Assembly: GCA_029264225.1 (NCBI GenBank)
Contig: JARICB010000040.1
Location: 1 to 10,161 of the forward strand
DNA: 10,161 nucleotides
Origin: Nocardioides sp.
Lineage (GTDB): Bacteria; Actinomycetota; Actinomycetes; Propionibacteriales; Nocardioidaceae
Direction: 5' to 3'
A model generated the notes under the pieces. It did not search any database and was not told the DNA's origin. It saw only the letters and a program-made list of their open reading frames with translations. Below are positions 1 through 7,396 of this stretch, in pieces. A program made the position numbers and the translations under genes. Position 1 is the first letter of the stretch. Each line of letters opens with the position of its first letter.

Positions 1-1
1 C

Positions 2-992
<991 letters not shown>

Positions 993-996
<4 letters not shown>

Positions 997-1493
997 CCCT
1001 GCCGGCGAGCGTCGCCACCCAGCGGCTGACCCTCGACCTGATCACCGCCGCCGAGGCGGCCGCGATGAGCGCCGGGCGGCGCGACCCGCGCTGGCACCCC
1101 GACTACCCGCGCACGGATGATCGTGATGCGGCCTCGATGGTGCGCGATGGCGACCCGTGGGGTCCGCGGCACATCACCCGCACCTTCGACGGGGTGGTCT
1201 TCGGCTCGATCGGCTTCTTCGGCCCGCCTGCCCCGGCGCCTGACGACGTCGCCGAGACCGAGATCGGCTTCGGGCTGGTGCCTGATGGGCGCGGTCGCGG
1301 GGTCGCCACGGAGGCAGTGCGCGCCCTGCTGGCGCAGACCGACGCCCTCGGCGTACGCGTGCGAGCATGCGTCGCTGCGGAGAACACGCCCAGCATCCGG
1401 GTGCTCGCCACCTGTGGCTTTACCGAGCTTCGCGGCGCCAACGAGGACGGCGAGCTCGTGATGGCCCGACCGTTGCCTCCGGCTGGAGGCTGA
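993..1493 (+). CDS. GNAT family N-acetyltransferase (RimJ/RimL-like)
   Basis: Starting at GTG 993, which overlaps the preceding stop as GTGA, the protein has 166 residues. It opens with ATQRLTLDLITAAEA, the typical beginning of RimJ/RimL-type acetyltransferases. Motif A spans about residues 89-113 with the acetyl-CoA pyrophosphate loop GRGRGVAT (residues 99-106). Motif B follows with ENTPSIRVLATCGF (residues 130-143; N131 and S134 are conserved positions). It transfers an acetyl group from acetyl-CoA to an amine, either a protein N-terminus or a small molecule. The acceptor is unknown. The same frame is open far upstream to 375, but that part is the shadow of the HAD gene. The location between two HAD phosphatases in one coupled run suggests co-expression. 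Confidence 0.88.
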
Positions 1494-1494
1494 C

Positions 1495-2319
1495 GTGCCT
1501 GGCGTCTCACCACCTCTGCCACGCCTGGTCGCTACCGACCTCGACGGCACGCTCCTGCACACCGACGGCACCGTGACCGCAAGGACCCGTGCCGTGCTCA
1601 CCGCCCTGGATTCTCTCGACATCCCGGTGGTCTTCACGACCGGGCGTCCGATCCGCTGGATGGACGACCTGTGGAGCGACGTCGGCGGGCACGGCCTGGC
1701 GATCTGCAGCAACGGCGGCATCGTCTACGACGTGGCTACGCATTCGGTGACCCGCTCCTGCACCGTCGACGTCGACACCCTGATCACGGTAGGCCGCCTC
1801 CTGCGTGCTGCCATCCCCGGCACCACCTTTGCGCTGGAGACCACGACCGGCTTCGCGCGCGAGGAGGGCTTCTTGCCCCGGCTCAACGTCAATGCCATCC
1901 CGGGGGTGCCGCTCGGTCCGCTCGAGTCGATCGTGGACGACACGGTCGTCAAGTTGCTGGCCCGCCACGACGAACTGACGCCGGAGCCGTTCTGGGCCTT
2001 GGTGGAGTCGACTGTCGGACACCTGGTCACGACCACCTGGTCATCGATGGGGACGCTCGTGGAGATGAGTGCCGTCGGCGTGACCAAGGCCTCCACCCTG
2101 GAGCGGCTGGCCGCCGACCGGGGCGTGCGCGCCGCCGAGGTGATCGCCTTCGGCGACATGCCCAACGACCTGCCGCTGCTCCAGTGGGCCGGGTCGTCCT
2201 ACGCCATGGCCAACGCCCATCCTTCGGTGCTGGCCCTCGCCGCGAACAGGGCCCCGCGCAACGACGAGGACGGCGTCGCATCGGTGTTGAGTGACGTGTT
2301 CGGCCTCTCGGTAGGGTGA
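1495..2319 (+). CDS. HAD-IIB (Cof-like) phosphatase, copy 2
   Basis: This is a second HAD phosphatase, 274 residues, with the same layout as the one at 148-996. Motif I is TDLDGT (D15, D17), motif II TTGR (T49), motif III VTKAS (K198) and motif IV GDMPND (D221, D225). The C2B cap lies at about residues 85-190. The two proteins align best around motifs III and IV (GVSKAS/GVTKAS, then the aspartate motif and R/QWAG), while their caps differ. They are therefore related but probably act on different phosphorylated substrates. The GTG start at 1495 is 1 bp after the GNAT stop and is preceded by a good ribosome site, GGAGG at 1485-1489, 5 nt away. It is the last clearly coupled member of the serS-led run. 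Confidence 0.92.
   Translation: MPGVSPPLPRLVATDLDGTLLHTDGTVTARTRAVLTALDSLDIPVVFTTGRPIRWMDDLWSDVGGHGLAICSNGGIVYDVATHSVTRSCTVDVDTLITVGRLLRAAIPGTTFALETTTGFAREEGFLPRLNVNAIPGVPLGPLESIVDDTVVKLLARHDELTPEPFWALVESTVGHLVTTTWSSMGTLVEMSAVGVTKASTLERLAADRGVRAAEVIAFGDMPNDLPLLQWAGSSYAMANAHPSVLALAANRAPRNDEDGVASVLSDVFGLSVG
2287..2317 (+). promoter_or_regulatory. Candidate promoter for a leaderless TIMP-like transcript
   Basis: TAGGGT at 2312-2317 ends 7 nt before ATG 2325, the spacing expected when transcription starts at the A of the start codon. TTGAGT at 2287-2292 could be the -35 element with a 19-bp spacer, which is slightly long. The hexamer overlaps the stop of the HAD gene. The same bases (AGGG, 2313-2316, 8 nt before ATG) could instead act as a Shine-Dalgarno site on an operon transcript. 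Both readings favour ATG 2325 over GTG 2316. Confidence 0.38.
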
Positions 2320-2324
2320 GCGCC

Positions 2325-2900
2325 ATGTTGACGACCATGGCCCGCGTGCTGATCGCCGCGCTACTGGGGGTGTCCGGGCTCCTGCTCGCCAGCCCGGCGC
2401 CCGCATTCGCGTGCAAGTGCCAGGTCGCCGACATCGCCCAGCAGACGACCCGGGCCGACGCTGTCTTCGTCGGCACCGTCGACTCGGTGACCCCGGTCGG
2501 GAAACGCTATGAATACGCCGTCACGGCGATCAAGTCCTACAAGGGCACCGTTGAGCGCAACGTCACGGTCAGCTCCAACAAGGAGTCCGCAGCCTGCGGA
2601 CTGGGGGAGCTCAAGGCCGGCGCCGGCTACGTCTTCCTCGTCTCCGGGGCGGCCTCTCCCTTCGCGGCGAACAGTTGCGGAGGATCCGGCCCGGTCAGTG
2701 CTGACCGGATCGCGGAGATCGAGACGGTGCTCGGTTCCGGTGTGGTGATCGCTGCGCCGGCGCCGCCGAGCCCTACGATGACCAAGGTCGATGCGTCGAC
2801 GCCGACCTCGATGGCCCGCCTTGCTGCCCCCGGGGGCGCCCTGGTGCTGATCGGCCTACTGGGTCTGCTGGTCGCGCGGCGACTGTCCCGCACCGACTGA
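2325..2900 (+). CDS. Secreted TIMP/NTR-like protein with C-terminal membrane anchor
   Basis: With ATG 2325 the protein has 191 residues. A signal peptide covers residues 1-29 (a hydrophobic stretch, then APAFA before cysteine). The predicted mature protein begins Cys30-Lys-Cys32, followed by a compact domain to about residue 138 with ADAVFVGTV, YEYAVTAIKSYKG, ACG and YVFLVSG. There are only four cysteines (30, 32, 91, 118). This order resembles the N-terminal OB-fold domain of tissue inhibitors of metalloproteinases and bacterial NTR-like relatives. A Pro/Ala/Thr-rich linker (about 143-166) precedes one membrane segment (about 168-184) and a basic tail, RRLSR. There is no LPxTG sorting motif. 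The lipobox is poor because phenylalanine sits at -2, so signal peptidase I cleavage is likelier. GTG 2316, overlapping the HAD stop, is an alternative start. The fold is my inference and inhibitor activity is unproven. Confidence 0.78.
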   Translation: MLTTMARVLIAALLGVSGLLLASPAPAFACKCQVADIAQQTTRADAVFVGTVDSVTPVGKRYEYAVTAIKSYKGTVERNVTVSSNKESAACGLGELKAGAGYVFLVSGAASPFAANSCGGSGPVSADRIAEIETVLGSGVVIAAPAPPSPTMTKVDASTPTSMARLAAPGGALVLIGLLGLLVARRLSRTD

Positions 2901-2904
2901 GACG

Positions 2905-3531
2905 CTAGAGGTACATGCCTCCGGAGTCACCGGGAGTCGGCGCCTCCTGGCCCGGCATCGGCGGCCCGCCCGACGGCTGTGACCCGGCCCCGTGCTCCGG
3001 AGTCATGCCGGGCAAGGCCCGGCGCATCTGCTCGAGCTGCGCCCGGGCGGCCATCTGCTGGGCATAGATCGCGGTCTGGATGCCGTGGAAGAGACCCTCC
3101 AACCAGCCGACCAGTTGCGCCTGCGCGATCCGCAACTCACCCTCGGACGGGGTGCCCTCCTCGGTGAAGGGCAGCGAAAGTCGGTCCAACTCCTCGACCA
3201 GCTCGGGCGCGAGGCCGGCTTCGAGCTCCTTGATCGAGGCCTGGTGGATGTCCTTGAGCCGGTTGCGGCTCGCCTCGTCGAGCGGAGCGGCCTTCACCTC
3301 TTCGAGAAGCTGCTTGATCATCGAGCCGATCCGCATCACCTTCGCCGGCTGCTCGACCAACTCGGAGATGTGGCGTTCGCCGCCGTCGTTCTCGGCGTCC
3401 CCGCCCTGTGTCTGGGCGACCATGCCCGGCAGCGCGCTGGCCGGGATCGTGCCGACCGGCTGGCCGTCGGGCCCGACCACCACGATCTGGTCCTCTGGCG
3501 GGGTCGCGTCGGGCTGCGTCTCAGAGGTCAT
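2905..3531 (-). CDS. bpa: Bacterial proteasome activator Bpa/PafE
   Basis: This 208-residue protein matches the actinobacterial Bpa (PafE) family. In mycobacteria that family forms a dodecameric ring which opens the 20S proteasome gate without ATP and feeds it unfolded proteins. The disordered N-terminus contains VVVGPDGQPVG (17-27). The helical core at about residues 52-175 includes ELVEQPAKVMRIGSMIKQLLEEV and GWLEGLFHGIQTAIYAQQMAAR. A Pro/Gly-rich tail ends in Met-Tyr-Leu (206-208), a hydrophobic-Tyr-any (HbYX) proteasome-docking motif. It starts at ATG 3531, 16 bp after the quinone oxidoreductase stop, and is the last gene of a minus-strand run. Its stop lies 4 bp from the stop of the converging TIMP-like gene. 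Its presence implies a 20S proteasome elsewhere in the genome. Confidence 0.94.
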   Translation of the reverse strand: MTSETQPDATPPEDQIVVVGPDGQPVGTIPASALPGMVAQTQGGDAENDGGERHISELVEQPAKVMRIGSMIKQLLEEVKAAPLDEASRNRLKDIHQASIKELEAGLAPELVEELDRLSLPFTEEGTPSEGELRIAQAQLVGWLEGLFHGIQTAIYAQQMAARAQLEQMRRALPGMTPEHGAGSQPSGGPPMPGQEAPTPGDSGGMYL

Positions 3532-3537
3532 GACTGC

Positions 3538-3543
3538 ACCATA
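3538..3543 (-). promoter_or_regulatory. Candidate -10 element for bpa (leaderless)
   Basis: Read on the minus strand, TATGGT ends 6 nt before the bpa ATG. This fits an actinobacterial TANNNT -10 box with transcription starting at the start codon. No convincing -35 element is seen upstream, and no strong Shine-Dalgarno site lies in the 16-bp gap. bpa may therefore have its own promoter in addition to read-through from the upstream oxidoreductase. Confidence 0.4.
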
Positions 3544-3547
3544 GACG

Positions 3548-4516
3548 TCACAGGGTGAGCACGATCTTGCCGATGTGGCCGCTGTCCTCCATCAACTGGT
3601 GGGCGGTGGCCACCTCGTCGATCGGCATGGTGGCGTGCACGATCGGCCGGACCAGACCGTCGGCCACGAGCGGCCACACGTGCTCGACCACCTCCGCACA
3701 GATGGCGGCCTTCTCGTCTCGGGGGCGGCTGCGCAGCGCAGTGGCGATCACGGCCGCCCGTTTGCGCAGCAGGGCGCCGATGTCGAGCTCGGCCTTGGTG
3801 CCGCCCTGCATCCCGATGATGACCAACCGGCCCGAGGTGGCGAGCGCCTCGACGTTGCGAGCCAGGTATTTGGCACCCATGTTGTCGAGGACGACGTCGG
3901 CTCCACCGGCGTCGGTCAGCACCTCGACGAAGTCCTCCTCGCGGTAGTTGATCGTCACGTCGGCGCCCAGGTCGGCGCACGCGGCGAGCTTCTCCGCGGA
4001 ACCGGCCGTGACGAAGACCCGCGCCGACAGAGCGGTCGCCAACTGGATCGCCATCGTGCCGATCCAGCCGGCTCCGCCGTGGATCAGGATCTTCTCGCGT
4101 GGCTGCAGCCCCGCGACCATGAAGACGTTGGACCACACGGTGCAGGCGACCTCGGGGAGCGCGGCGGCCTCGACCAGCGACACGCCGGGTGGGACGGGCA
4201 TCAGTTGTCCGACGGGAACGACTACGCGTGCGGCGTACCCGCCCCCGGCGAGCAGGGCGCACACCTCGTCGCCGACGGTGACCCCGGAGACCTCAGGCCC
4301 CAGGGCTACGACGACGCCACTGCACTCGAGACCGAGGATCTCCGACTCACCGGGTGGCGGCGCGTAATGGCCCTGTCGTTGGATGACGTCGGCGCGGTTG
4401 ATGGCGGTCGCGACGACCTCCACGAGCACCTCGCCCGGGCCGGGTGTGGGTTCAGGGACCTCGCCCACGGACAGGACCGAAAAACCTCCGTTACCGGAGG
4501 CGATGACGGCACGCAT
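3548..4516 (-). CDS. NAD(P)H:quinone oxidoreductase, zeta-crystallin/PIG3-like MDR
   Basis: This 322-residue protein belongs to the zinc-independent branch of the medium-chain dehydrogenase/reductase superfamily (quinone oxidoreductase, TP53I3/PIG3-like). The GroES-like N-terminal domain (about 1-120) carries ATAINRADVIQRQGHY and LGLECSGVVVALG. The Rossmann domain follows, with a nucleotide-binding loop at residues 146-160. That loop reads HGGAGWIGTMAIQLA, where GGASGVG is more usual, so the central Ser-Gly-Val is replaced by Gly-Trp-Ile. Family members transfer electrons from NADPH to quinones or other electrophiles in the cytosol. The ATG start is 2 bp after the upstream stop. From memory, mycobacteria also carry a related oxidoreductase (Rv3777) close to bpa (Rv3780), so this pairing may be conserved. 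Confidence 0.92.
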   Translation of the reverse strand: MRAVIASGNGGFSVLSVGEVPEPTPGPGEVLVEVVATAINRADVIQRQGHYAPPPGESEILGLECSGVVVALGPEVSGVTVGDEVCALLAGGGYAARVVVPVGQLMPVPPGVSLVEAAALPEVACTVWSNVFMVAGLQPREKILIHGGAGWIGTMAIQLATALSARVFVTAGSAEKLAACADLGADVTINYREEDFVEVLTDAGGADVVLDNMGAKYLARNVEALATSGRLVIIGMQGGTKAELDIGALLRKRAAVIATALRSRPRDEKAAICAEVVEHVWPLVADGLVRPIVHATMPIDEVATAHQLMEDSGHIGKIVLTL

Positions 4517-4518
4517 GG

Positions 4519-4899
4519 TTAGTCCTCTTCGTCGTCGAAATGTTCACCGCTGTGATCGACTCCCGAGTCGTCAGGAACATCGTCGTCCACCTCATCGGGG
4601 TCCGGCGCACCGGCCGGACGATCCCATCGCTCGGCCAGCCGTTGCGCCTTGCCTGCCAGTGTCTCGATCGCTTCGGGGTCGGCCTGGCTGGCTCCGGCTG
4701 CGAATCCCAGCAGATAGGTAGTGATGGGCGCGGCGGTCTTCTGCACGTTGTTGGCTGAGGTCCGGGCAAGATCGAGGATCAACGCCTCGTCGACCTCAGC
4801 GTCAACGTCGAGCGCATCACACAGTTCGTCGATCCAGTCATGGAGGTTCACCCCTCCAATCTCCACCGGATCCATGGGTTCGTGCAACCGACCTGACAC
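4519..4899 (-). CDS. DUF6457-type small protein with acidic tail
   Basis: The product has 126 residues from GTG 4899, or 118 from ATG 4875. The core (about residues 17-92) reads VNLHDWIDELCDALDVDAEVDEALILDLARTSANNV and TYLLGFAAG. I recognise it as the small helical domain (DUF6457) found beside, or fused to, MobA-like nucleotidyltransferases in Actinobacteria. Its role is unknown; the recurrent link to MobA suggests work in molybdenum cofactor maturation. The last 28 residues, from about residue 99, are strongly acidic and end EHFDDEED. The gene lies 15 bp after the mobA stop and 2 bp before the oxidoreductase. The start is uncertain: GTG 4899 has a close GGTGG, while ATG 4875 is better conserved in style. 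A third choice is the GTG preceding the NLHDWIDEL segment. Confidence 0.8.
   Translation of the reverse strand: MSGRLHEPMDPVEIGGVNLHDWIDELCDALDVDAEVDEALILDLARTSANNVQKTAAPITTYLLGFAAGASQADPEAIETLAGKAQRLAERWDRPAGAPDPDEVDDDVPDDSGVDHSGEHFDDEED
4523..4528 (-). promoter_or_regulatory. Ribosome binding site of the quinone oxidoreductase
   Basis: On the minus strand AGAGGA lies inside the last codons of the DUF6457-type gene and ends 6 nt before ATG 4516. It supports that start, and it supports translation of the oxidoreductase from a transcript shared with the genes upstream. Confidence 0.6.
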
Positions 4900-4914
4900 T
4901 CGCCACCGGGTCGT

Positions 4915-5493
4915 TCAGCAGTCGAGTTGGCGCAGATCCCGCCAGGTGTCGATGTCATGAGCCTCCTGGCCCTGGGCCGGGACGACAACCAGATCCAGCT
5001 CGCCCAGCAGTCTTCGCAGCGCCAGGCCGTGCCCGTCACCGACATCGGGTCGAACCCGTTCGAGGGCAGCCGCGTCGAGCACCCCGCACAGTTGGCGGCG
5101 CCCATCCTTGTCGATGAGAAAGGCGCCGTCGTGGCCCTCGGCCTGCTCGCGCAGGCGAGCGAAGGTGGCGGCTGAGACGCGAGGCATGTCGACGGCCAGG
5201 ATGGCGATCATCCGCGCCGGCCGTACGAGGGCGTCGACACCGGCCAGCAGGCCGGCGACCGGCCCGCCGAGCGGTGGCTCCTCTCGGGTGAAAGTCACGG
5301 GCCTGGTCGTGGCAACGGCCGCCGCCGCGACCACCACCACCTCGTCAGCGTCACGGAAGGCGTCGAGACAGATCTCCAGCAGAGTGCGCCCGCCGAGCTC
5401 CAGGCTGGCCTTGTCGATGCCATCCATCCGGGCCGCCGTGCCGGCTGTGAGGAGTACGCCGCTGAAGCCGGTCGCCTCCAGGTCGAAGTCCAC
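4915..5493 (-). CDS. mobA: MobA-like molybdenum cofactor guanylyltransferase
   Basis: From GTG 5493 the protein has 192 residues, the usual MobA length. A nucleotide-binding signature lies at residues 13-34, including LLTAGTAARMDGIDKASLEL, with the nucleotide-contacting lysine K28. GGPVAGLLAG (77-86) and LAVDMPRV (99-106) follow, D102 being the likely Mg2+ ligand. MobA joins GMP from GTP to molybdopterin to make the MGD cofactor. The classic LAGG is LTAG here, and RMGG is RMDG. The start is supported by GAGGA at 5501-5505, 7 nt upstream. The frame stays open far beyond 5493, but that part lies over the nitrilase and membrane-protein genes on the other strand. A related NTP-transferase such as MocA is a weaker alternative. 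It heads the four-gene minus-strand run. Confidence 0.85.
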   Translation of the reverse strand: MDFDLEATGFSGVLLTAGTAARMDGIDKASLELGGRTLLEICLDAFRDADEVVVVAAAAVATTRPVTFTREEPPLGGPVAGLLAGVDALVRPARMIAILAVDMPRVSAATFARLREQAEGHDGAFLIDKDGRRQLCGVLDAAALERVRPDVGDGHGLALRRLLGELDLVVVPAQGQEAHDIDTWRDLRQLDC

Positions 5494-5529
5494 CCCCCGA
5501 TCCTCGCACCCGGCTGGCAGGCTGGGCAC
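5494..5529. promoter_or_regulatory. 36-bp divergent start region between mobA and the nitrilase gene
   Basis: Two divergent genes share only 36 bp between their start codons. On the minus strand GAGGAT (5500-5505) ends 6 nt before the mobA GTG. On the plus strand CAGGCT (5518-5523) ends 6 nt before ATG 5530. Both have the A and final T of a -10 box at a leaderless spacing, but neither has the leading T. Each could instead be a ribosome site (GAGGA; AGG). If transcription began at the start codons, the upstream element of each promoter would overlap the -10 of the other. Confidence 0.3.
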
Positions 5530-6315
5530 ATGAGCGGTGTTTTCCACGTCCGGCTCGTCCAGTGGGCGAGCGACCTCGACCCGGTGAAGAACCGGGGCCG
5601 ACTGGACTCCCTGTCGATCCGGGCCGCTGCCGAGGTGTCGGCCGACCTGGTCGTGCTTCCAGAGGCCTTCGCCCGCGACTTCGGGGCACCCGACGAGCCC
5701 CTCGGGAAGTGGTCCGAAGAGCCGGCCGGTGCCTTCGGGCAGGCCCTCGCCGCCACGGCCGAGCGGCTCGGGGCCACGGTCGTGGCGGGCATGTTCGAGA
5801 CCAGCCCGGATCCGGAGCGACCCTTCAACACGCTGCTGGTGCGGGGCGATGAGCAGGCGTCCTACCGCAAGATCCACCTCTACGACTCCTTCGGCTTCCG
5901 CGAGTCGGACCGGCTCACGGGCGGGGCGATCGAGCCGGTCGTGGTGCAGGTCGAGGGCTTCGCCGTCGGCCTGATGACCTGCTATGACCTGCGCTTCCCG
6001 GAGTTGGCGCGGGCTCTGGTCGACGCCGGGGCAGAGGTCCTGGTCGTGCCGGCCGCCTGGGTCGCCGGCGAGGGCAAGGTCGACCACTGGCGCACCCTCG
6101 TACGGGCCCGGGCGATCGAGAACACGGTCTATGTGGTCGCCGTCGGCCAGCCGGGACCGCGCTACTGCGGACATTCCATGGTGGTCGATCCGCTGGGTGA
6201 GGTGCTCGTGGAAGGCGGCGAGGCGGACGAGGCCGTGCTCGACGTGCGGCTGGACCGTTCGGTGCTGGCGCAGGCTCGGCGTACCAACCCCTCGCTCGGC
6301 AACCGGCGGCTGTAG
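5530..6315 (+). CDS. Carbon-nitrogen hydrolase (nitrilase superfamily)
   Basis: This 261-residue protein has the complete Glu-Lys-Cys triad of the nitrilase superfamily: E45 in VVLPEAF, K114 in YRKIHLYD and C151 in TCYDLRFPE. Further family segments are VPAAWVAG, HWRTLVRARAIENTVYVVA and a glycine-rich GHSMVVDPLGEVL near the C-terminus. The length fits the single-domain Nit1/Nit2-like amidases (omega-amidase, deaminated glutathione amidase), which hydrolyse amide bonds of small metabolites in the cytosol. The substrate is not determinable here; a metabolite-repair amidase is my guess. ATG 5530 is preceded by AGG at 5519-5521. The membrane-protein gene starts 10 nt after its stop, and the mobA run diverges upstream. 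Confidence 0.93.
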   Translation: MSGVFHVRLVQWASDLDPVKNRGRLDSLSIRAAAEVSADLVVLPEAFARDFGAPDEPLGKWSEEPAGAFGQALAATAERLGATVVAGMFETSPDPERPFNTLLVRGDEQASYRKIHLYDSFGFRESDRLTGGAIEPVVVQVEGFAVGLMTCYDLRFPELARALVDAGAEVLVVPAAWVAGEGKVDHWRTLVRARAIENTVYVVAVGQPGPRYCGHSMVVDPLGEVLVEGGEADEAVLDVRLDRSVLAQARRTNPSLGNRRL

Positions 6316-6318
6316 CCT
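6313..6318 (+). promoter_or_regulatory. Candidate -10 element for the membrane-protein gene (leaderless)
   Basis: TAGCCT includes the TAG stop of the nitrilase gene and ends 7 nt before GTG 6326. This fits a TANNNT -10 box for a leaderless transcript. No clear -35 element is seen. The absence of a Shine-Dalgarno site before GTG 6326 makes this reading attractive, though coupled translation from the nitrilase message is also possible. Confidence 0.35.
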
Positions 6319-6325
6319 CGTCGCC

Positions 6326-7396
6326 GTGTCCACGCCCCCCCGTGGCCCAGCGAAGGGCCGCGCCACCGCTCCCGCCAAGGGCCGTCGCATCGCGGAGAAG
6401 CCAGCCGTCGAGCGGTCGTCGGCAGGGCCCAAGCGCGTGCTCAGTGGAGTCGCGACCACGTTCTCGGCCGTGGTGCTCGGGCTGGCGGCGCTGATCTGCG
6501 CCATCCTGGGCGTCGGACCGCTCTGGCTCGACGGCGTCGGCGCTATCGCCATCTCCACGGCCCTGTCCGGCGCTCTGGCCCATCGCACCGGAGGCCGCCC
6601 GCTGATAGCGATCGGGCTGGTTCTTGCCCTGGGACTTACCGTCGAGATCGTCGGCGGTGCCACCTTGCGCACCGGCGCGGCAGTGCTGACCGTGGTCATC
6701 GGCGGGGTCTACGCGGTCATGGCGACGGTTCCTGCCGTCAGTTTCTGGCGGGCCGCCCGTGAGGTCTGCTGGGCCGCCCTCGTCTCGACGGTAACGGCGC
6801 TGGCGGCCGTCGGCTTCGAGCCGACCGTGACCGTTCCCCGCTTCGACTACACCTCGATCCTGCTTGCCCTGCTGGTCGGCTTTGCGCTCGTCTACCGCCT
6901 CGGCGCTGGCATCCACGGGCTCGGCCGGCGCGGACTGATCGCCGTCCTCGTCGGTGTCGTGATGTTGGTGCTGACCCTCGCCTACGCCGACCTGCTGCGA
7001 CGCTACGGCGCCGGATCGGTCGTGACCTCGGTCTTCGACTTCGTCGACTGGACCGTCGACCGGATCGGGGCCTTCCCGCGCCCGCTCGTCGTCCTGCTCG
7101 GCATCCCGGCGCTGTTGTGGGGCTGCTTCCAGCGCGCGCGTCGACGTCAGGGCTGGTGGGCCTGCGCCTTCGGGGTGACCGCCACCGTTCCGTTGGCCCA
7201 AGGCCTGCTCGATCCGCACGGGTCGTTCCTGGAGGCAGGGCTGCGAGCCGTCTACTCCCTCGTGCTCGGCCTGATTCTCGGCTACCTCCTGGTTCGCCTC
7301 GACCTGGCCCTGACGGCTCCGCGTGGTCGCCCCGGTCGTCGTGCCGAAGAGGCCGAGGCCCACCGACCCGAGCCGTCGCGCTTCGCCGAACTCTGA
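6326..7396 (+). CDS. Polytopic membrane protein of unknown function
   Basis: From GTG 6326 the protein has 356 residues. The first 37 are hydrophilic and strongly basic, rich in Pro, Ala, Gly, Lys and Arg (PPRGPAKGRATAPAKGRR). By eye there are about ten hydrophobic segments, roughly at residues 40-66, 71-86, 92-112, 117-141, 146-163, 176-196, 202-224, 251-268, 276-295 and 301-328. The cytoplasmic-looking tail (331-356) is rich in Arg, Glu and Pro. Loops hold few charges apart from FDFVDWTVDRIG (237-248). I do not recognise the family; no transporter signature, ABC motif or catalytic motif stands out. The frame is open upstream to 5984, but that part overlaps the nitrilase gene. GTG 6326 is chosen because it is the first start after the nitrilase stop and lies 7 nt after a TANNNT hexamer. 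Confidence 0.85.
   Translation: MSTPPRGPAKGRATAPAKGRRIAEKPAVERSSAGPKRVLSGVATTFSAVVLGLAALICAILGVGPLWLDGVGAIAISTALSGALAHRTGGRPLIAIGLVLALGLTVEIVGGATLRTGAAVLTVVIGGVYAVMATVPAVSFWRAAREVCWAALVSTVTALAAVGFEPTVTVPRFDYTSILLALLVGFALVYRLGAGIHGLGRRGLIAVLVGVVMLVLTLAYADLLRRYGAGSVVTSVFDFVDWTVDRIGAFPRPLVVLLGIPALLWGCFQRARRRQGWWACAFGVTATVPLAQGLLDPHGSFLEAGLRAVYSLVLGLILGYLLVRLDLALTAPRGRPGRRAEEAEAHRPEPSRFAEL

Noticed and set aside
2325..2414. TIMP-like protein considered as a lipoprotein because Cys follows the signal peptide.
   Set aside because: The residues before Cys are Ala-Phe-Ala without the Leu and small residue of a lipobox, and a C-terminal anchor is already present.
2826..2837. GCCCCCGGGGGC palindrome near the end of the TIMP-like gene, considered as a terminator for bpa.
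   Set aside because: It has no loop nucleotides or T-tract, encodes conserved-looking Ala-Pro-Gly-Gly before the membrane segment, and is easily produced by GC-rich codons.
3575..4522. Long plus-strand open frame opposite the quinone oxidoreductase.
   Set aside because: It has a His/Asp/Gly-rich composition with no domain, and the minus strand encodes a full-length MDR enzyme.
5984..6325. Upstream extension of the membrane-protein frame to 5984.
   Set aside because: It overlaps the catalytic part of the nitrilase gene in another frame and is Arg/Ser-rich, as expected for a shadow frame.
5494..6699. The minus-strand frame of mobA stays open upstream to 6699, which would give a 594-residue protein.
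   Set aside because: The extra part is compositionally odd, matches no MobA extension and lies over the nitrilase and membrane-protein genes, which have strong family and membrane signals on the plus strand.
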